From positions 2,604,001 through 2,668,000 of the forward strand of contig JAQSEB010000047.1 of NCBI GenBank assembly GCA_030063045.1: DNA of 64,000 nt. The letters run 5' to 3'. The notes below the pieces were generated by a model that was not told the DNA's origin, did not search any database, and saw only the letters and a program-made list of their open reading frames with translations. The DNA comes from Pratylenchus scribneri (Eukaryota > Nematoda > Chromadorea > Rhabditida > Pratylenchidae). The position numbers and the translations under genes were made by a program. This document shows positions 43,696 through 56,998 of the stretch, in pieces. Position 1 is the stretch's first letter. The number at the start of each line of letters is the position of its first letter.

Positions 43696-46600
43696 TACAA
43701 AAAATCCGCTTCAAATTCGATATCTCCGATGGCAAATAAACAACAAATTTTGCTCATTCCATAATAATATACATATTTGTACACTCCACACACATTTCAT
43801 TTATTATAGAATTATTACGAGTAGTCAAAATAATAATAAAATTAAATCCACGCAAATCACACATTTCCTTCAACCCATAATCAAGCACCAAAAAATATAA
43901 ATTGGCCATTTTCTTCTCATCTTAAATTTGGCCATTTTTATTTATACCCCATCATGCGCCATATTTCAGCAAATTCATAATCCCAAAATATGAAAAAATT
44001 AATATTAAATTTAAATTAAAATCAAAGTTTGTGTTCTCTTCCATTCCCCTCAATTTCATTATTTTTGTATGATTTTTTTGCAGGAAAATTTGCATAAAAA
44101 ATAAATATCATCATCAACGACTAAATTTTCATCAATTTTGGACAATAATTTTTCCTTCCTTTTATTTTATGAAAGACTAATAAAGAATTAGAAAAAAAGG
44201 ATTATTTTGGGTAAAAGTGCTCTCTCATTTGGTTTGGCCCATTCATTTAATGGCAAAATGGAGAGAATTTTGGATGTTCTTTTCTGTCCAAAATTGATAA
44301 ATGAATTGGCATTTGGCAGCTGCCCTGACGCAAATGAATTGAAGAATGAAGCAACAGTTGGCCACCATTCTTCCCTTCTCTTGGCCTGATTTTGTTTCAA
44401 AAGTAGCTGCCAATTTTCTATCAAAAAACAAATATCTCTTTTCTATTTAATCCAAATCTATTTTTATTAATTTCAATTTCATTTTTTGACCATATTTTAC
44501 ACTCCATTTCTGCGGATTTCCCCCAATATTTGACGGCTAATATTCCCTGTCACATTTATTTCCCTTGGGACAGCCTTTTCTCCGTAGAATTTGCCAAAAG
44601 CATTTTTGATTGAAAATTTTGAGAAAAATACCAAAATGTTTCTGAAGCTGAAAATTCGTGCTTAAATTTTATCAGAAAATATTATTTTTAATGATTTTTA
44701 TTTCACATTGATCTTTCTTCCAAATAATCTGATTGGAATTTTTTGGAGGCAATGCGATTAGAGCGAACAAAAGAGGGAAAGGGGAAGTTTTTAAACAACA
44801 AATATGTTTATATGAGCCGCGCAGCCCAATCAAAAATGATTTCCCCCGGTTTATGGATGCACAATGAACCGGTTGTTCTCTCTTCTTTCCACTGAAAATA
44901 ATCCCATCTAAAATCATTTCCTATCTTTTTTCACGCCTTTCCCAATTTTTTATGAGTGATGATTTTATAATTGATTGAAGATGCGCCAAATTTTGATGTG
45001 GCCAATCCGCATAAATCGAAACCATTTTTTGTAGATCAAAAGGAAATAAATTTTGATACTCAAATTTGATTATTTAGCAACTTTTAGCAGAAAATCAACT
45101 AATATCCCTTGATGATCAGTGTCATTCGAGCGGCGTGAATATGATTGATTGAACCCTTTTATATGAAAATATGAACCCTTTTATCTTCTTTGTTTTGCCG
45201 TTGGCAACAAATCCCCAAATCCCCATTTTCACCATAATCTTGCGCATCAATTAACAAGTTAAAAGAAAAATCACTTATCTCGCTGCCATTAAAGTTACAA
45301 AAAAATTATCGCAAGCCTGTCTCATGCTCATCAAAAATACCCATATACAGGCATTCATTACTAAAAGGCATAGAAAGCCAGCCCACATTAAAGCATAACC
45401 AATATTTTTCAGCTTCTCAAATTGTCATTTTCATATATATTTTCCCCATGAAAATATTTTAATAAATGTCGAAATAAATTTAGGCATATTTTAAAGAATA
45501 AATTTATGTTTATGGAAATATCATGGTTCTTCTTTTTGGTTCATTTATTTCAAAAAAACTGCTTAAAATTCCTCAAAACGCTCATCACAGTCAATTTCTC
45601 TAAAATTCCTCCAAGTGAACTTTTTTTCCATCAATGGCAATTTCCGGTCGATTAAGCAATAATATGCAACGAATGGTTGGGGGACCATATTCATCCATTC
45701 ATTCTTTTCTTCTATTCAACCAGTCATTGGCCATCTTCTTTTCCTCTCATCGGCCTTTGTGGCCATTTTTTAAGGTCTCCATTCTGGGAATTTTTTGCCC
45801 CTTTTATGGCCTCTTTTCTTTTACCGCCGCCTCACCAAATTGTGGGCCAAGTCAAAGTCAATTGAGGCCAAAAGGATGGAAGAATGGTGGCAGTCAAGCC
45901 ATCCTCCCCTCCTCATAAATAATTGCCTTCCTGCCAACTAAATTAGGAGGAGGCTTTTACTCTGGCTTTTGGTCAGAAGAAGATGGTCCAACCTGCACTC
46001 AATTGATGAGTGCTGTATTCGCCAAAAGAATGAAGGGAAAGAAATTAGGGGACAAATAAGCCAATTCCTCCATATTCCATCCATTTGCGTGATATTTCAT
46101 ACTTTAGGAGTTCCAAATTAGTCCTCCTTTGTAAGATTTGACAAAAATTAACAATATGACACAAAAGTGTCATATTTTTCAAATCATCTCAATCTCAACC
46201 AAAAAAAGGTTAAAATAATATATCATTTAAAAATCCACAAAATTTTTTTTTAAGTGAACATTTGGAATCAAAGTATTTCCATTTTTAAAAATGATTTATA
46301 TTTAATCATTATTCCATTAAATTTACTCCAATCAAAGGGGAAATTGGCTAACTTTACTTTCTTTTTTTTCAATAAAAGGATTTCTTTGTTCCTTTGGAAT
46401 TCTTTTCTTTCAAAATTATTCATGAACTTCTCCTCATTTCACTTTCGAATTTCAAAAGGTTTTTGACTTTTTTCCACAAATTCCTCAAAAATTGAAGGAA
46501 TTTGAAAAATTGGGCCATAATATTTTTGATGGCTAGCTGCAAAATTTGATCGAAATTAAATGAAACTCGAAGAATCTACGGCAATTGCAAAATCCGAAAA

Positions 46601-47059
46601 CGGATGTGATCGCCATCATTATTATTGTCGAATTTTCGAATTATGGCATAAATTCACGACAAAATTGGTTTGTTTGGTTCAATCATTCTTTGTAATTATT
46701 CTTCTTATTTCTATGTTTATGAATCTTAAATTCTTTTAAAAATCCAGAACCTTTCCTTTCACTCCATTGAATTTCATTTATTATTTTTATTATTATTTTT
46801 TTCATCTATTTTTGATAATGATGAGCGTTTTGGGAAAAAAATTTAATTAAAAATTATTAAAACTAAATATGATTAAATATATCGGATTAATTACAATTAA
46901 TTTCGACATTAAATTATTAATCAAATATTCTTGGCCATAATTTATCAATATAATTTTTTCTTTTCAAACTTTTTAAAAATAAATTATTCATTCCATCTAA
47001 TTGATTCATTATTGGTCTAATAAGTTTGATCTTAAATATTCCAGTGTCCGTCTGGATGT
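43696..47059. other. Intergenic region after DGK
   Basis: 3.4 kb of AT-rich DNA with no supportable exon chain; the left part should be the DGK 3' UTR and the right part the promoter of the next gene. Words containing TTGGCCAT recur on both strands here and in other intergenic stretches of the window. A TTCCAG acceptor at 47040-47044 lies 15 bp before the next start codon and may be a spliced-leader site. Confidence 0.5.
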
Positions 47060-48087
47060 ATGCGTTTCCTGGTGCGTTTTGCGCTACTCTGCGCCATTAT
47101 TCTCCTTTTCATTTTGGCATTGGCCCTTCAACAAAATAGTTTCATGAAATCAAGCAAATTTAATGAAAGCCAAGAAAAACAAATAAAACATCCAACTTCC
47201 AAAGAAACTGGCCCATCTGCAGAAGGCAAGTTTGGAGTCATATTTTCGAGTTCATTTTATGGATAGCTCTGAAAATAAGATTTCAAAATTCAAAATCCTA
47301 CAATTTTTACCCTAAAAAATATGAAAATTTTCCAGAAAAAGAAATTCGTCGACTTCTTTTGCGTGCCGCCGACCTTGCACCTGACGAGGGCGTTGTCGTT
47401 CCTCCGGCAATTTCAGGATCCAATGGAGGGGGTGGAAACAATCAACAACAATTGGAAATGGCCGTTGGGGCCGGCCTCCTCTTTCCAATTGGCCGATATC
47501 CTCAAGGAGGAAAGCCTGGCGGTGTTAGCCCCGTTTTAACATTGAATGTTGCCGTAGTTTTGGTTGTTTCATTGCTTTCCATCGCCGTTCTGATCACCGC
47601 AATTTGCTGTCTATTTAATTAAGCCATTTGAATAATTTCTTCATATTCAGGTGTAATTATTATTGCTTTGGCCATGGATTCGGCCACCAACATTGATTCC
47701 ATAATGCCGGGCGGAGGTGGTTCATCCCATTCCGCTGATTTTCTTCTCTCAAATTGGCCAAATCTAATGTTGAATGGTCCGGATATTGGCGGAAGTAGTG
47801 TCCATTTTGACAAATTCCTGGCAACTCGTTCGGCCCATTACAATATGACACCTCCATTGACGGATGATGAGGAAGAGGAGGAGGAGACAACTGCATTGAT
47901 GATGGATGTGGAGGATTTGGAATCCGGCATTGCTCGAGGAAATTGTGCCTTTTCGCAACAAAAGTGAATAAAAAAATTAAAATAAATTTAATCAAATATA
48001 TTTCACAGCTTCAACAATGACCGAGAAAGACTCATTTTTCTGGACGAAACAGAAAATATCGAAGGAAGTTGGCCAGCCAAAATATAA
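47060..48087 (+). CDS. Orphan single-pass membrane protein with signal sequence
   Basis: Four exons (47060-47225, 47336-47608, 47651-47963, 48009-48087) give about 276 residues. The N-terminus (MRFLVRFALLCAIILLFILA) is a signal peptide or signal anchor. A second hydrophobic segment, VAVVLVVSLLSIAVLITAIC continuing as CVIIIALAM, is reconstructed across the 47608/47651 junction. Between them is a Gly/Gln/Pro-rich ectodomain with RRLLLRAADLAPDEG; after it a tail with an acidic run (DDEEEEEE) and the C-terminus SWPAKI. If the first segment is cleaved this is a type I protein. I recognise no family. The first intron has a perfect GC donor (AAG|GCAAGT). Reading through the last donor would end the protein at a TGA at 47964, so two C-termini are possible. 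Confidence 0.75.
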
Positions 48088-51000
48088 AAACGGGTTAAAA
48101 AGAATGAAGAAGCAAAAGTGGCAAAATTTGTTTGGCTTCTTCAATACGGGTTATCCATTAAAATACAAAACTGATGGAATAATTTGATTAATGTGCGAAT
48201 TTAAATTTCGATCATTCCAAATTGTTGAAAATTCATGAAAAAATATTTTTTCCATATAAATTAATATTTTCGTTTCGCATTACTCAAATTTTACCATTTC
48301 AGGGGATTTCCATCAAATCCCCTTTCATGATTTATCGCTCAATTTATTGCTACTATCATCGATGTCGTCATCCTTATTATCCCCCATTTATTATTAGTAA
48401 ATTTTCCTTTTTTTGTGCTTTCAATTTCCTTCACATTTATCCATGAATTGAGGGCGTCATAATTAATTTATTTGACCTAATCTAATCCTGCCGGACAGCA
48501 AATCTAAATCCAGTATTCAAAAAAGAAACGTTGATTACATTTTTTATTTTCTTTTTAGGATTTTCTGATAAATCGGATACGAATAAGTGGAATAAAATGA
48601 TTCATTGATGATAATTGAAAAAGGGCAAACCATTTTCTGGGTAGCTTTAGTTTAATCCTAAATTGAAAATTTTACTTTATTCTTTTGGAATAAGAATTTA
48701 TGGCATTAATATTTAAGGTTGTTTCCATTCCTTATTATGGTATTTGTATTTGTGCGATGAATGTGAACTTTGTTCTCAATTTTTGGGTCATCCATAAAAA
48801 GTATTGTAAAAAGGAAAATTTACCATCATTTTTATCTGATATGGAACAAAAATTCGCCAGACATTTTTGGGTTAAATAAACTTGGAAGAGATGAAGGCAT
48901 TTTTGGATTCAATTGCCTCTTTTTGGCTGACCTTGAGGGAGTGGTCCGATGGAGCATTGGCGGTTTGCTGATTTATTATGGCTGATAAAATTTAGGAGAG
49001 GCGGCGAATGATGAATTTATGGCAGAAAAATGACCATTTGGTTTATTTTCCCCGCCCAATTCCAAGTTTTGGATCAAAAAATGCCGATCCATTTTCCCTT
49101 ATCGGGTTGCCAATATCAATCATCATCAAATGCTGCATTTTCGCCTTCAATGTGACCTTCAACAAAATGGCAGAATAATTCGGCGGCCCAATGCGATTCC
49201 CAAAAAATATATTCAAATATTGCATTTTAAATTATTCATTCATCTCATAAAATTTTTATATGAGATGAGACATATTATAGTCAGCCATTATTTAAATAAA
49301 TGCTTTTGTAAAAAATCAGTAAAAACAACTGGATTAAAATATAAAAATCATTTTTGTCTTCTCTCCATTTCCAACAATACCGTACTTCCTTTTTCTCATT
49401 TATGAAGAAATGAAGATTTGTTTCCCTGACTGAGGCATCACATAAATATAAGAACTCAAAAAACTTTCTTAATAATTTGCATATAAATCAAATCAAAAAT
49501 AGTGTGTATGTAAGGCCATTTAACTTTCCCGCCAATCTATCATGGCCACTGGGCTCATAATTCACCGGTTTCGCCTCCCTTTTTGTTGCCAAATTAAAAT
49601 TAACATTAATAAAGTGCACGGAGCAAAGTGCAATAAGCCTTTTTTTTATTACGCTGACCCATTTTTCCACAACTTTCTTTTGTTTTCTGTCCAAGGTGGT
49701 TCCCCCGAATTCCAATCCTTTCATGCGCTTTTCCTTTTCCATTTCTCCCTTCATTCTTAGGCCCCAAGGCTAAAAGTTGTCAATTTCAATTAGAATCATC
49801 GCCAAAAATATAAAATATGCATCGCAGAAAAGAAAAAAGGTTCATCCAAAAGAAATGATTTTCAATTATCCAAAAAACCAGTCTATTGAGGCAAATTAAC
49901 CCAAATTCGAAGCTATTTCTCACAAAATATTCATCACAAAAGAATGTGTCACTGTCACATATCAAATCCGGAAGTCTTCTCCAAAAGTGTTCCTTTTATT
50001 AATAATTATTTGACCAATAATCGGCTATAGGAAATTGGCGAGGAATTTGTCTTTACATAAAGTGTTCACATCAGCAGATTTTTGTGCCGGTTTTTATTTC
50101 ACTTTTCTTGCCAATTAATTTCTTTTTGATAATTCGATTAGTAGAGGGAAAATAGTCATTCAAGATCTAATTTTAATTGTCCATTTTCTCTTTTTAATTT
50201 AATTATAAAAATGGTCATTTGAGAAGGTCAGCATCGCCTATTTTGGGTGAAGAAAAGAAAGTAATGGGAGGATATATCCGAAGATTATGCCCAAGAAACA
50301 GAGGCGATAGGCGCAACCTGTCGCCGATTTTCTTTGCGCTCTATTAAGCCCTTGATTCTTCTCCGAAAATATTCTCGATTTCGCCGGAACAGGGAAAGGC
50401 GACAAAATTGGAGGCCACTATAAATTGCCATTTTGGATGTGATGCGACAGGCATTATATTCGGCAAATTTAGGTGATCCCTTTTGAGAATGCCGCTCAAA
50501 GTCATTAAGTTTTATTTGGCAAGGATCTTTCGCGTTCTTCTTTTAAATTTTCCCTTCTATGATATCTGATCGAGCAGTGCCTTTTAAAAATTGTTTACTG
50601 TTTCCCTCGCATCCATTTCCATTTTCTGATCTTTGATATTATTCCATAATGTGTAGCAAATTTGAATAATTTGACATGAATTTGCATTAAAATTGTACAA
50701 AAAATCATAGGCCACCAAAAAGTAAAAAAGGCAATGAAATGGCTTCGCTGACCTTAAAAATCCTTACTCGACCAATGACTAATATAATTTGGGTGCGAAA
50801 TTGGCCATATTGGCCACTATTCAAACTCAGAGGAAAAAAGGTGGCCAACAGCTGAGACATCCATCCATACTCCATAGACCATTTTTCCTTAGATCCCACA
50901 AATTCTGTCCTTTTTGGATTTTGGTCCACATAGTTTTGTCCCCAGCCGTCCAAATCCAGTCCTCACATTGCTGCCAGCCGCCCTTTCTTTTCATCCTTCC

Positions 51001-52207
51001 CTACTTTTTCCAAACCCACTCATCAAATGCACCTTATTAGTCCCACAAAAAGGCGAAGAGCAGTCGAAGAAGGGGCCAAGGGCGAAGCAGCGATTGTCAA
51101 AGCGAGGAGCTGGCGCATTTACGCTTAATGCGCATATATTTGGGACAAGGGCAAATGCATTGCCCAAAAATATTTCACTTATACTCCAATTATTCGCCCA
51201 TTATTATGTTCTTTTTGGGTCAAGATAGTGCCCATTTGCATCGATTTTGAGTGGATCTATGAAAATGAATTTTTTGGGATTTTAGATAAGCATTGATTTA
51301 ATTTAATTATTGGCATTTGCACCAAATGCTATTATAATTTAATAGGCTTCTATGCAGTCTTTGAAGCGACATTTTATTCTTTCACTTTAAATTTCGAACG
51401 GATTCCATCATTTCAATGAAAGTTGGATGCTTTTCCATTGTTTTTCAAGATAATCCTCTTCCATTTCCACACCCAAAATACATCATTAATGACGACCCAA
51501 ATAATATTCGGCTGGCATTATCTTCTACAGCATAAAAATAGTTAGCCACCTTCTATCACCTTTTTGGGGAAAGGTGGATTTATTAGAGAGGTGGGCGGAT
51601 CCTTCGCCCCATCACAATTCGGGCTTTCTTCCCCAATTTTTCCCATTTTTGGGTCTAACTACTCCCTCCCTCCGGCCTTCATTCATCCTTCCCTATTCAT
51701 CATTAATAATAATAATTACCTCGGCGATTCTTCCAATTCCTTCAACTCCTTCCAATTAATTCCACTTCATAAATAGTCCTTATAGGGGAAATTACAGCTA
51801 GAAATATTCCTGAGTATGCGATCAATTATTTACGTTTGTTGCGCAGGGTCTATGACAATTCTCTGGACTTTTTGGAGTAACACATTTAGGGACAAAAAAG
51901 CGTGTAAAATAGTAAATTATTGCCTCATGCACTTTTGAATGGGCATCAATCAAAACTTTTGTGCCACACCCCCGACTGTAAATTAACGGAGTGAAAGGAA
52001 AAGACATTCAATGTTTCTTCGGAACGATTCTATTGTCTTTTTTAGGATGACGGGGTTTCCCTTTGTTAAAGTGTTGTGACTTTTTTCAATTGCGCAATTT
52101 ACCACTTTCATTCGCCTATTTAAATTGAGGCCATTTTGCATTATTAATCAGAATAAATTTGAAGTAATTCAGGCAGAAAAATCAAGAAAAGTTAATTCTA
52201 ATAAATT
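48088..52207. other. Intergenic region, no gene seen
   Basis: 4.1 kb without a supportable exon chain. Open frames are short and carry no conserved motif or matched splice sites. The last 40 bp contain AATTCAG at about 52166-52171, a possible spliced-leader acceptor upstream of the ATG at 52208. Confidence 0.5.
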
Positions 52208-55095
52208 ATGGCCATGAATCGAACTGCTACCTTTTTGCTGTTCGCCTTGCTAATTGGCAATGCATTTGGACGATCAAGTGAGTTTTAAACAATCTCAATA
52301 AAAGTTTCATGCAAAAATTAAGTCGTGAAACGAAACAATCAATATGGGGATGAGCCAGTTGTGCCAGCCGGCGTGGCACCAGCAGCGAACTCTGCTCCAG
52401 CGCCTTCAAGCGGGGCTGCCGCTCCAGTTAGCCAACCTGAAGCTGCTCAAGCACCGGAACAACCGAAACCCGTAGATGGAGGCCAAAACGCATATGCTGG
52501 AGGCGCTGGATCTGCCCCGGAGCAAAAGCCAGCTTCTCCAGCAGCTAGTGCTCCTGCAGAGGCGAATAAAACAAAATAAAATTTATAAATTAAACTTTCT
52601 TAATTAGGCCCCTCAACCATCACCAAGCCCAGCAGCATCAGCACCTAGCAATCCAGCCCCAGCTGAGGTAATCAAGCAATTAAATAATAAATTATATCCC
52701 TTTTTAGGCCCCTCAATCGCCTAGCCCTGCACCAGCTTCTCCAGCAGCTGAATCTCAGCCAGCTTCTGGCAATGCCGCCTACGGTGGTGCTGCATCCCAG
52801 GCAGCAGAAAGTAAGCCTGCAGAAACCAATTCAGCACCAGCAGAGGTCAAAATAATAAGTCAAAATTAAATAAATGATCAGTTTTAGTCTGCTCCTTCAC
52901 CATCCAACCCATCACAAACTCCAAGTGAAGCTTCAAGTGCTGGAAATGCCGCTCCTGCTTCACCAGCCGAAAGCAAGCCTTCAGAATCCGCTCCTTCTGC
53001 TCCAGCAGCTGCAGAAGTAATATCATTAAATTTTCTTATTAATTAAAAGGGGAATGGCATTTACATAATAATATTTCACAATAATAACATTTTTACTTTT
53101 TTTTTTTAATTTGAAATTGTTTTCAATGATTATAAATAGACATAGCTTTAGATTCCAGACATTTATGATAATATAATAAATTTTCCTTAAGGTCCCTTCA
53201 CAGGCAAGTCCCTCACCAGCCCCAGCTCAAAATGCTTATAATGGTGCCGAGGCACCTCAACCCGCCTCTAACCCATCGGCACCAGCACTAAGCAGTCCTG
53301 CTGCTGGTCAAGCCGAGGTAATAAATAAAATTTACTATATGATTTGTAATTATATGCGTTTAAATTATTAGACTGCTCCACAGTCGCCAGCCGCCGCTGC
53401 TCCTCCAGCAGCCAATCCTTCTCAAGCACCGAGCGAATCTTCGCCTGCTTCCTCTAGTGGAAATGCCGCTTATGGAGGAGCCTCAACCGCCGCAGAACAA
53501 AAGCCGGCTGAAACTCCAGCCCAAGCTCCAGCAGAGCAAAAGCCTGCCGAGACACCTGCTCCAGCTCCATCTGCTCCAGCCGCGGCCGAATCGCCAGCAC
53601 CCGCCCAAACTCCAGCCGAATCAAAACCAGCTGAAGGTGGCGCCGGATATGGAGGAAATGCCAATGCGCCTTCACCAACTGCTGCTGCACCCCAACCACA
53701 ATCGGCCCCTTCAACCCCAGTTGAAAACAAGCCTGCAGAATCACCATCGGCGTCAGCTCCGGCAGAATCATCTCCAGCAGCTTCAGCCAGTGCTCCAACG
53801 GAGAATAAGCCTGCGGAAGCACCATCAGCCCCTAGTAATCCAGCTCCAGCAGCAGAGGTAATTATTAAATATATTATTATATTATATATGATTCATTATA
53901 TAGGCCCCACAACCTGCAAGCAATGCTGCTTACGGTGGAGAAAATAAACCAGCCGAAGCACCAGCTGCTTCATCTCCAGTAGAAAATAAGCCGGCTGAAG
54001 CACCATCAGCACCTGCTGCAACGGCACCAGCTGCTAGCAATCCAGCCCCGGTTGAAGTAATTAATATTAGAATTATATTTATTAAATGACTTTTAACAGG
54101 CTCCTCAGCCAGCAGTCAATGCAGCTTATGGAGGAGAAAACAAACCAGCTGAATCCCCCGCAGCTTCATCTCCTACAGAAAGCAAACCAGCAGAAACACC
54201 AACTGCCCCTGCTGCTGAAACGCCATCTGCTCCAAGTGCTCCAGCACCAGCTGAGGTAGAAATCGTTTAAATCTTATTGAATAACTATTATCAGGCCGCT
54301 CAACCATCGCCAAGTCCATCGGCACCAGCCAGTAATCCAGCACCAGCAGAGGTACAAAATCATTGAAATTTTATTATTATTAATAAATTCTTTATACTTT
54401 ATAGGCACCTCAACCAGCAGCGAACCCTGCTTACGGTGGAGAAAGTAAGCCAGTCGAATCCCCCGCTGCTTCAGCTCCAGTAGAAAGCAAACCAGCAGAA
54501 ACACCACCAGCCCCTGCTGCTGAAACCCCTTCTGCCCCTGCTGCACCGGCACAAGCTGCCAGCAATCCGGCACCTGAGGCGGTATAAAACCAATTATTTG
54601 AAATTTTTATATTTTAATCATTTTAATAGGCCCCTCAACCTGCAGCCAATGCTGCCTATGGAGGAGAAAATAAACCAGCCGAAACACCAGCAGCCTCTTC
54701 GGGAACGGCCCCAGCATCAGAGGTGATAAATTAAATATTATTATTCTTAATTATTTATATTTTTCATTCATATTCAGTCGGCCAATCCGCCACCAGCAGT
54801 TCCAGCTCCATCTGCTCCAGCCCCGGCCGAATCGCCAGCACCAGCCCAAACTCCAGCCGAATCAAAACCAGCTGAAAACGGCGCCGGATATGGAGGAAAT
54901 GCCAATGCGCCTTCACCAGCAGCTGCCGCTCCCCAACCACAATCGGCCCCTTCATCTCCAGCCGGAAATAAGCCTGCAGAATCACCATCGGCGTCAGCTC
55001 CGGCAGAATCACCATCGGCACCAGCCCCGGCAGAATCGCCCGCATCAGCCGCCGCTGGACCGAAAGTGGCACCAAGCGGATACAGCAAAGTATAA
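52208..55095 (+). CDS. Secreted Ala/Pro/Ser-rich modular repeat protein
   Basis: Thirteen exons, about 733 residues. A signal peptide (MAMNRTATFLLFALLIGNAFG) is followed by a dibasic IVKR site, a likely propeptide cleavage, then NNQYGDEPVVPAG. The rest is built from Ala, Pro, Ser, Glu, Asn and Lys with AP, SP and TP dipeptides. Recurrent modules are APQPxxNAAYGG, ENKPAE/ESKPAE, ETPxAPAA and SNPAPAE. Every internal exon begins with a residue pair such as AP or SA and ends in Glu (one in Ala) at a phase-0 junction; lengths 60, 138, 129, 126, 486, 153, 156, 57, 177 and 93 nt are all multiples of three. The exon ending at 52561 has a GC donor (GAG|GCGAAT). It resembles mucin-like or arabinogalactan-like secreted proteins in composition only. 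Function unknown; extracellular coat, gland secretion or matrix are all possible. Confidence 0.85.
53560..53768. repeat. Duplicated segment, copy 1 (exon 7 of the modular gene)
   Basis: This about 209-bp stretch is nearly identical to 54799-55008 in the last exon. Shared stretches include GGATATGGAGGAAATGCCAA and CAATCGGCCCCTTCA. Third-position identity is higher than for the other modules, pointing to a recent duplication or gene conversion within the gene. Confidence 0.85.
54799..55008. repeat. Duplicated segment, copy 2 (last exon of the modular gene)
   Basis: Partner of 53560-53768. Differences are few and clustered, for example GAAGGTGGC versus GAAAACGGC and ACTGCTGCTGCA versus GCAGCTGCCGCT. 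Confidence 0.85.
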
Positions 55096-56998
55096 GAAAG
55101 ATTGAACAAAACAAAGAGGTTAAATGTTGAGGGATCTCCGCTGGTTGAATGGACAAATTTAAGAACAAAAGTACAGCAATTTTATTGAAATCATTTCTTT
55201 TAAAATTTCCCTCAATTCAAAATTTACTCAAATATTCCCTTTTATTGTATTAATTTTTATCTTTTCTGTAATTTTAATCTTGATGTTGCCTTCATTTAAT
55301 CGAATATACCCTGCCTGTTTTACCTTCCTTGAAAACATCGCCATTTTCAATTATTATTTAATTGCCTTTCACACAATATTTTTCAATAAAATTATTTTTG
55401 GTCAACGTTAACAATAATTCTATTGGGATGACAAATTTGATTTGGTTGAAATTTAATCCTTCTCTTTGATCCCAAAATTGATAGATATCAGGGGAAATTT
55501 ATAGGATTTGAGGAAAATTCAGTTTATAAAATAGATGAATTGGGACAAAAAAGACAATGCAACCTATGCACAAAATTAGGTAGTTTTACTAGAATGAATG
55601 ACCACTTCCATCGATTCGGCTATTGAATGGGAAAGGCGGTTTACCCGAAAGCATCCCATTAAAAAATGCAAAAAGCATTGCTGCAGCCAAAAAAAAGTGA
55701 AAGGGGCACACAATTAGGCTAAAAGTGTGGCCAAAAATGGGAACCAACGAAGGGCAGCAGACTGCTGCTGGCCTCATATATAAAGCCCCCTCAAAAAAAG
55801 TTTACTCCAACAAAACTTTGTTTTTCCCTCGAAATCCTTTCTCACCTTCTGTCACTAGGGAGAGGATGAATTTTGAATAGAAGAAAAATGGAAATGGCAT
55901 AAGAAAGACTGAATGGAAATTGAAAAGATGGCAAAGGCACCAAAAGGATGGTGTAAAGTCAAAAAATTAGCTTCTTATTAGTTTTTAGACGAAGTTTTTC
56001 AATTTTATTTTTGCGCAATTTAAAATCCAGCTTTGTTCCCTATTTATTAGGGCAATTCTGGTCCACGTAAAAAAGAAGCCAGAGCCAACTCAACCCAGCA
56101 GTTCGCCCACCAATTTGGCCCAATTGCGTCAAATTCGAGGTGCAGCAGCGGCAACTGCCAATCAATTCGAGAGCGGCTGGACCATGGCCCTACCGGCTTT
56201 TCCCTATTTTGGCCACTTTTTTCTCTTTACTCAACGGCAGCCCTTCCTTTATGTTTTTTTTTCCGAGGCTCCAACTTTAGTCCCTCGGGGAATTTAGGAC
56301 AGGAAAGGGCCACATTGCCGGCTTTTTCTCATCAACTTCGTCCCACCCAATTCCATTCCACAATATTGTGGTTTTTTATACTCTTCCTCATTTCATTTAA
56401 AATAATAAAATACTTTTTTTTGTATTTTATTAAAAATTTATTCTTAATATATCATGCACCATCAAAATGTTAGGTTAATTCAAAATTCAAACATATGATT
56501 TTATATTTAATTTTTGCAACATTTCGGGAAATTCAATTTATTTTTACCAAATTAAAATATATTATAATTTCAGCCGAGCTTTCTTTGTCTTCCAAATATT
56601 CACTTTATTTCAACTCACCCACTTTAATAATTCGCGCATAGTTTTTTTTCCTTCTAAAATGTCCTCCAAAATGAATTATGCTCAAAAATGGTGGGTCCAC
56701 CTGACCTGCCAAGTGAATTGTTGATCGGCATAAAATATGGAGGAGGAGACGACCAGCCTCAACAAAGAGATTCAGAATTTGCTGGAAAATGTTGACAATG
56801 TTTGAATGGGATGGGCACAATAATTAAGATGCCTTAAAAGATTTAATTAATTTACAAAATTTTACTAAATTAACGCTTAAGGGCATTTTGCTACCTAAAT
56901 TCATAAAAAAATTTAAATTCTGATTGCAATTTAAAAAGCTTTAAACCTAGCATATTTTTGACTTTTTTTTCTCATTTTATTTATTTTTCCAAAAATAG
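55096..56998. other. Upstream region of the TWK channel gene
   Basis: 1.9 kb. The left part should hold the 3' UTR of the secreted protein gene. A stretch at 56051-56148 (acceptor TTATTAG, donor CGAG|GTGCAG) is open and could be a 5' exon of the channel, but its phase does not match the exon at 56999, so I did not include it. First exon(s) of the channel must lie somewhere here or further left. Confidence 0.4.
55777..55784 (+). promoter_or_regulatory. Possible TATA box
   Basis: TATATAAA inside a GC-richer setting (GCCTCATATATAAAGCCCC), upstream of the channel gene and 680 bp past the previous stop codon. Suggestive of a core promoter; not proven. Confidence 0.35.

Noticed and set aside
44207..44389. 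60-residue plus-strand ORF in the gap after DGK
   Set aside because: Isolated, no conserved motif, no matching splice partners, AT-rich context.
53454..53861. Large alternative frames on both strands in the secreted repeat gene
   Set aside because: GC-rich low-complexity exon keeps several frames open; only the signal-peptide-linked frame continues through all thirteen exons.
56051..56148. Possible 5' exon of the channel gene
   Set aside because: Open frame with plausible borders, but it ends phase 1 while the next exon at 56999 needs phase 0; no intermediate exon found.
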